This document shows, piece after piece, positions 63,538 through 64,000 of a stretch of DNA of 64,000 nt (positions within the stretch are counted from its first letter, which is position 1; the number at the start of each line of letters is the position of its first letter). The position numbers were made by a program, and so were the translations under genes. Location of the stretch: positions 248,001 through 312,000 of the forward strand of contig NZ_JAMXHT010000002.1 of assembly GCF_023955655.1 (NCBI RefSeq), read 5' to 3'. The DNA is from Ralstonia soli (lineage in GTDB: Bacteria; Pseudomonadota; Gammaproteobacteria; Burkholderiales; Burkholderiaceae). The notes under the pieces were generated by a model that was given only the letters and a program-made list of their open reading frames with translations, did not search any database and was not told the origin of the DNA.

Positions 63538-64000
63538 TCACGGCTTTTGCGTGCCCAGTCGCGTGCGCCAGGCATGCCGCCGGTCGCGCATCCAAGCGAT
63601 CGTGCGACGGCCCAGCGCAATGGACGGCAGTTCCACATAGCGATGCAGCAGCATGGCCAGCACAAGCGTGAGCGCAAGGTTGACGGCGAACAGCATCAAC
63701 TGTGTACCGATCCATTGCGGCGACAGCACGCCCACCAGCCGGTGCGTGGCTTCGATCACGCTCGGGTGCGCCAGGTATAACGCGTACGACAGCTCGCCCA
63801 GCCAGACAGCGACACGTGGCACGCGCAGTTCACCGCAGTGCTCCATGGCCACCATGCCGATCAGCAGAGCGCCTGCGGGTAGCCCGCGCCAGAACAGGTC
63901 GAACTTGGGTGCCGGCCCCACCGCCGACATCACGAAGGTCGCCACGCCCACGGCCAGCAGCACGCGCGCAAACGCGGGTGTCAGGCGCTGGCGATGTGCC
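63538..64000 (-). CDS. acyltransferase 3 family membrane protein (C-terminal part)
   Basis: The reading frame is open to the right edge, so the gene starts outside the window. The visible 153 residues are mostly hydrophobic helices with LGELSYALYLAHPSVIEATHRLVG, the C-terminal signature of OafA-like acyltransferases, which acylate sugars of surface polysaccharides. It ends with a basic tail. The substrate is not visible. Confidence 0.85.
   Translation of the reverse strand, partial: AHRQRLTPAFARVLLAVGVATFVMSAVGPAPKFDLFWRGLPAGALLIGMVAMEHCGELRVPRVAVWLGELSYALYLAHPSVIEATHRLVGVLSPQWIGTQLMLFAVNLALTLVLAMLLHRYVELPSIALGRRTIAWMRDRRHAWRTRLGTQKP

Overview
The window is high-GC DNA with protein families and gene content typical of a beta-proteobacterium of the Burkholderiaceae. 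It is most likely a Ralstonia (R. pickettii-like) chromosome: AcnB-type aconitase, CheV, DUF2126/alpha-E cluster, ESPR-bearing trimeric autotransporter. The genus call is inference from gene content, not from a search. No insertion sequence, integrase, phage gene or CRISPR array is visible.

Layout. 1-6.9 kb: the end of a dipeptide-type ABC importer (binding protein, two permeases, fused double ATPase), then a tartrate-dehydrogenase-like enzyme and a succinate-semialdehyde-type dehydrogenase, one catabolic operon. 7.0-9.3 kb (minus): an exported M1 aminopeptidase lipoprotein. 9.9-16.4 kb: a PAS-PAS-GGDEF diguanylate cyclase, an exported cysteine hydrolase, a LysR regulator, and an M23 endopeptidase translationally coupled to a FixJ-like two-component pair. 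16.7-38.5 kb: a surface-adhesion region. It holds a chaperone-usher fimbrial operon, a small beta-barrel protein, a classical autotransporter, an RcsC-like hybrid kinase with an RcsB-like regulator, an ESPR/YadA-type trimeric autotransporter, an array of 21-bp repeats, and a second fimbrial cluster (adhesin, chaperone, pilin) that lacks an usher. 38.9-49.7 kb: an anchored catalase-peroxidase with cytochrome b561, methyltransferases, a flavoprotein, an HD hydrolase, acnB, an odd tRNA-like gene, cheV and a lipoprotein. 49.8-58.4 kb: a zincin peptidase (DUF2248-type) divergent from transglutaminase-DUF2126, a permuted ATP-grasp/alpha-E fusion and a second transglutaminase, followed by a small unknown protein. 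58.5-64 kb: two TetR regulators, SnoaL-like and VOC proteins, a DHA2 MFS exporter, a methyltransferase and a partial acyltransferase.

How they may work together. The two fimbrial clusters are complementary: one has the usher and no two-domain adhesin, the other has the adhesin and no usher. The RcsC/RcsB-like phosphorelay sits between the adhesin genes, and an RcsB-box-like motif lies upstream of two of them. The 49.8-58.1 kb cluster matches a conserved set predicted (Iyer/Aravind amidoligase work) to make or attach peptides, whose substrate is unknown; it is the strongest candidate for an under-described system here. Other oddities are the tRNA-like gene with an even-numbered anticodon loop, a G8 tract next to a putative fimbrial promoter, and a 21-bp-period minisatellite before the second fimbrial cluster.
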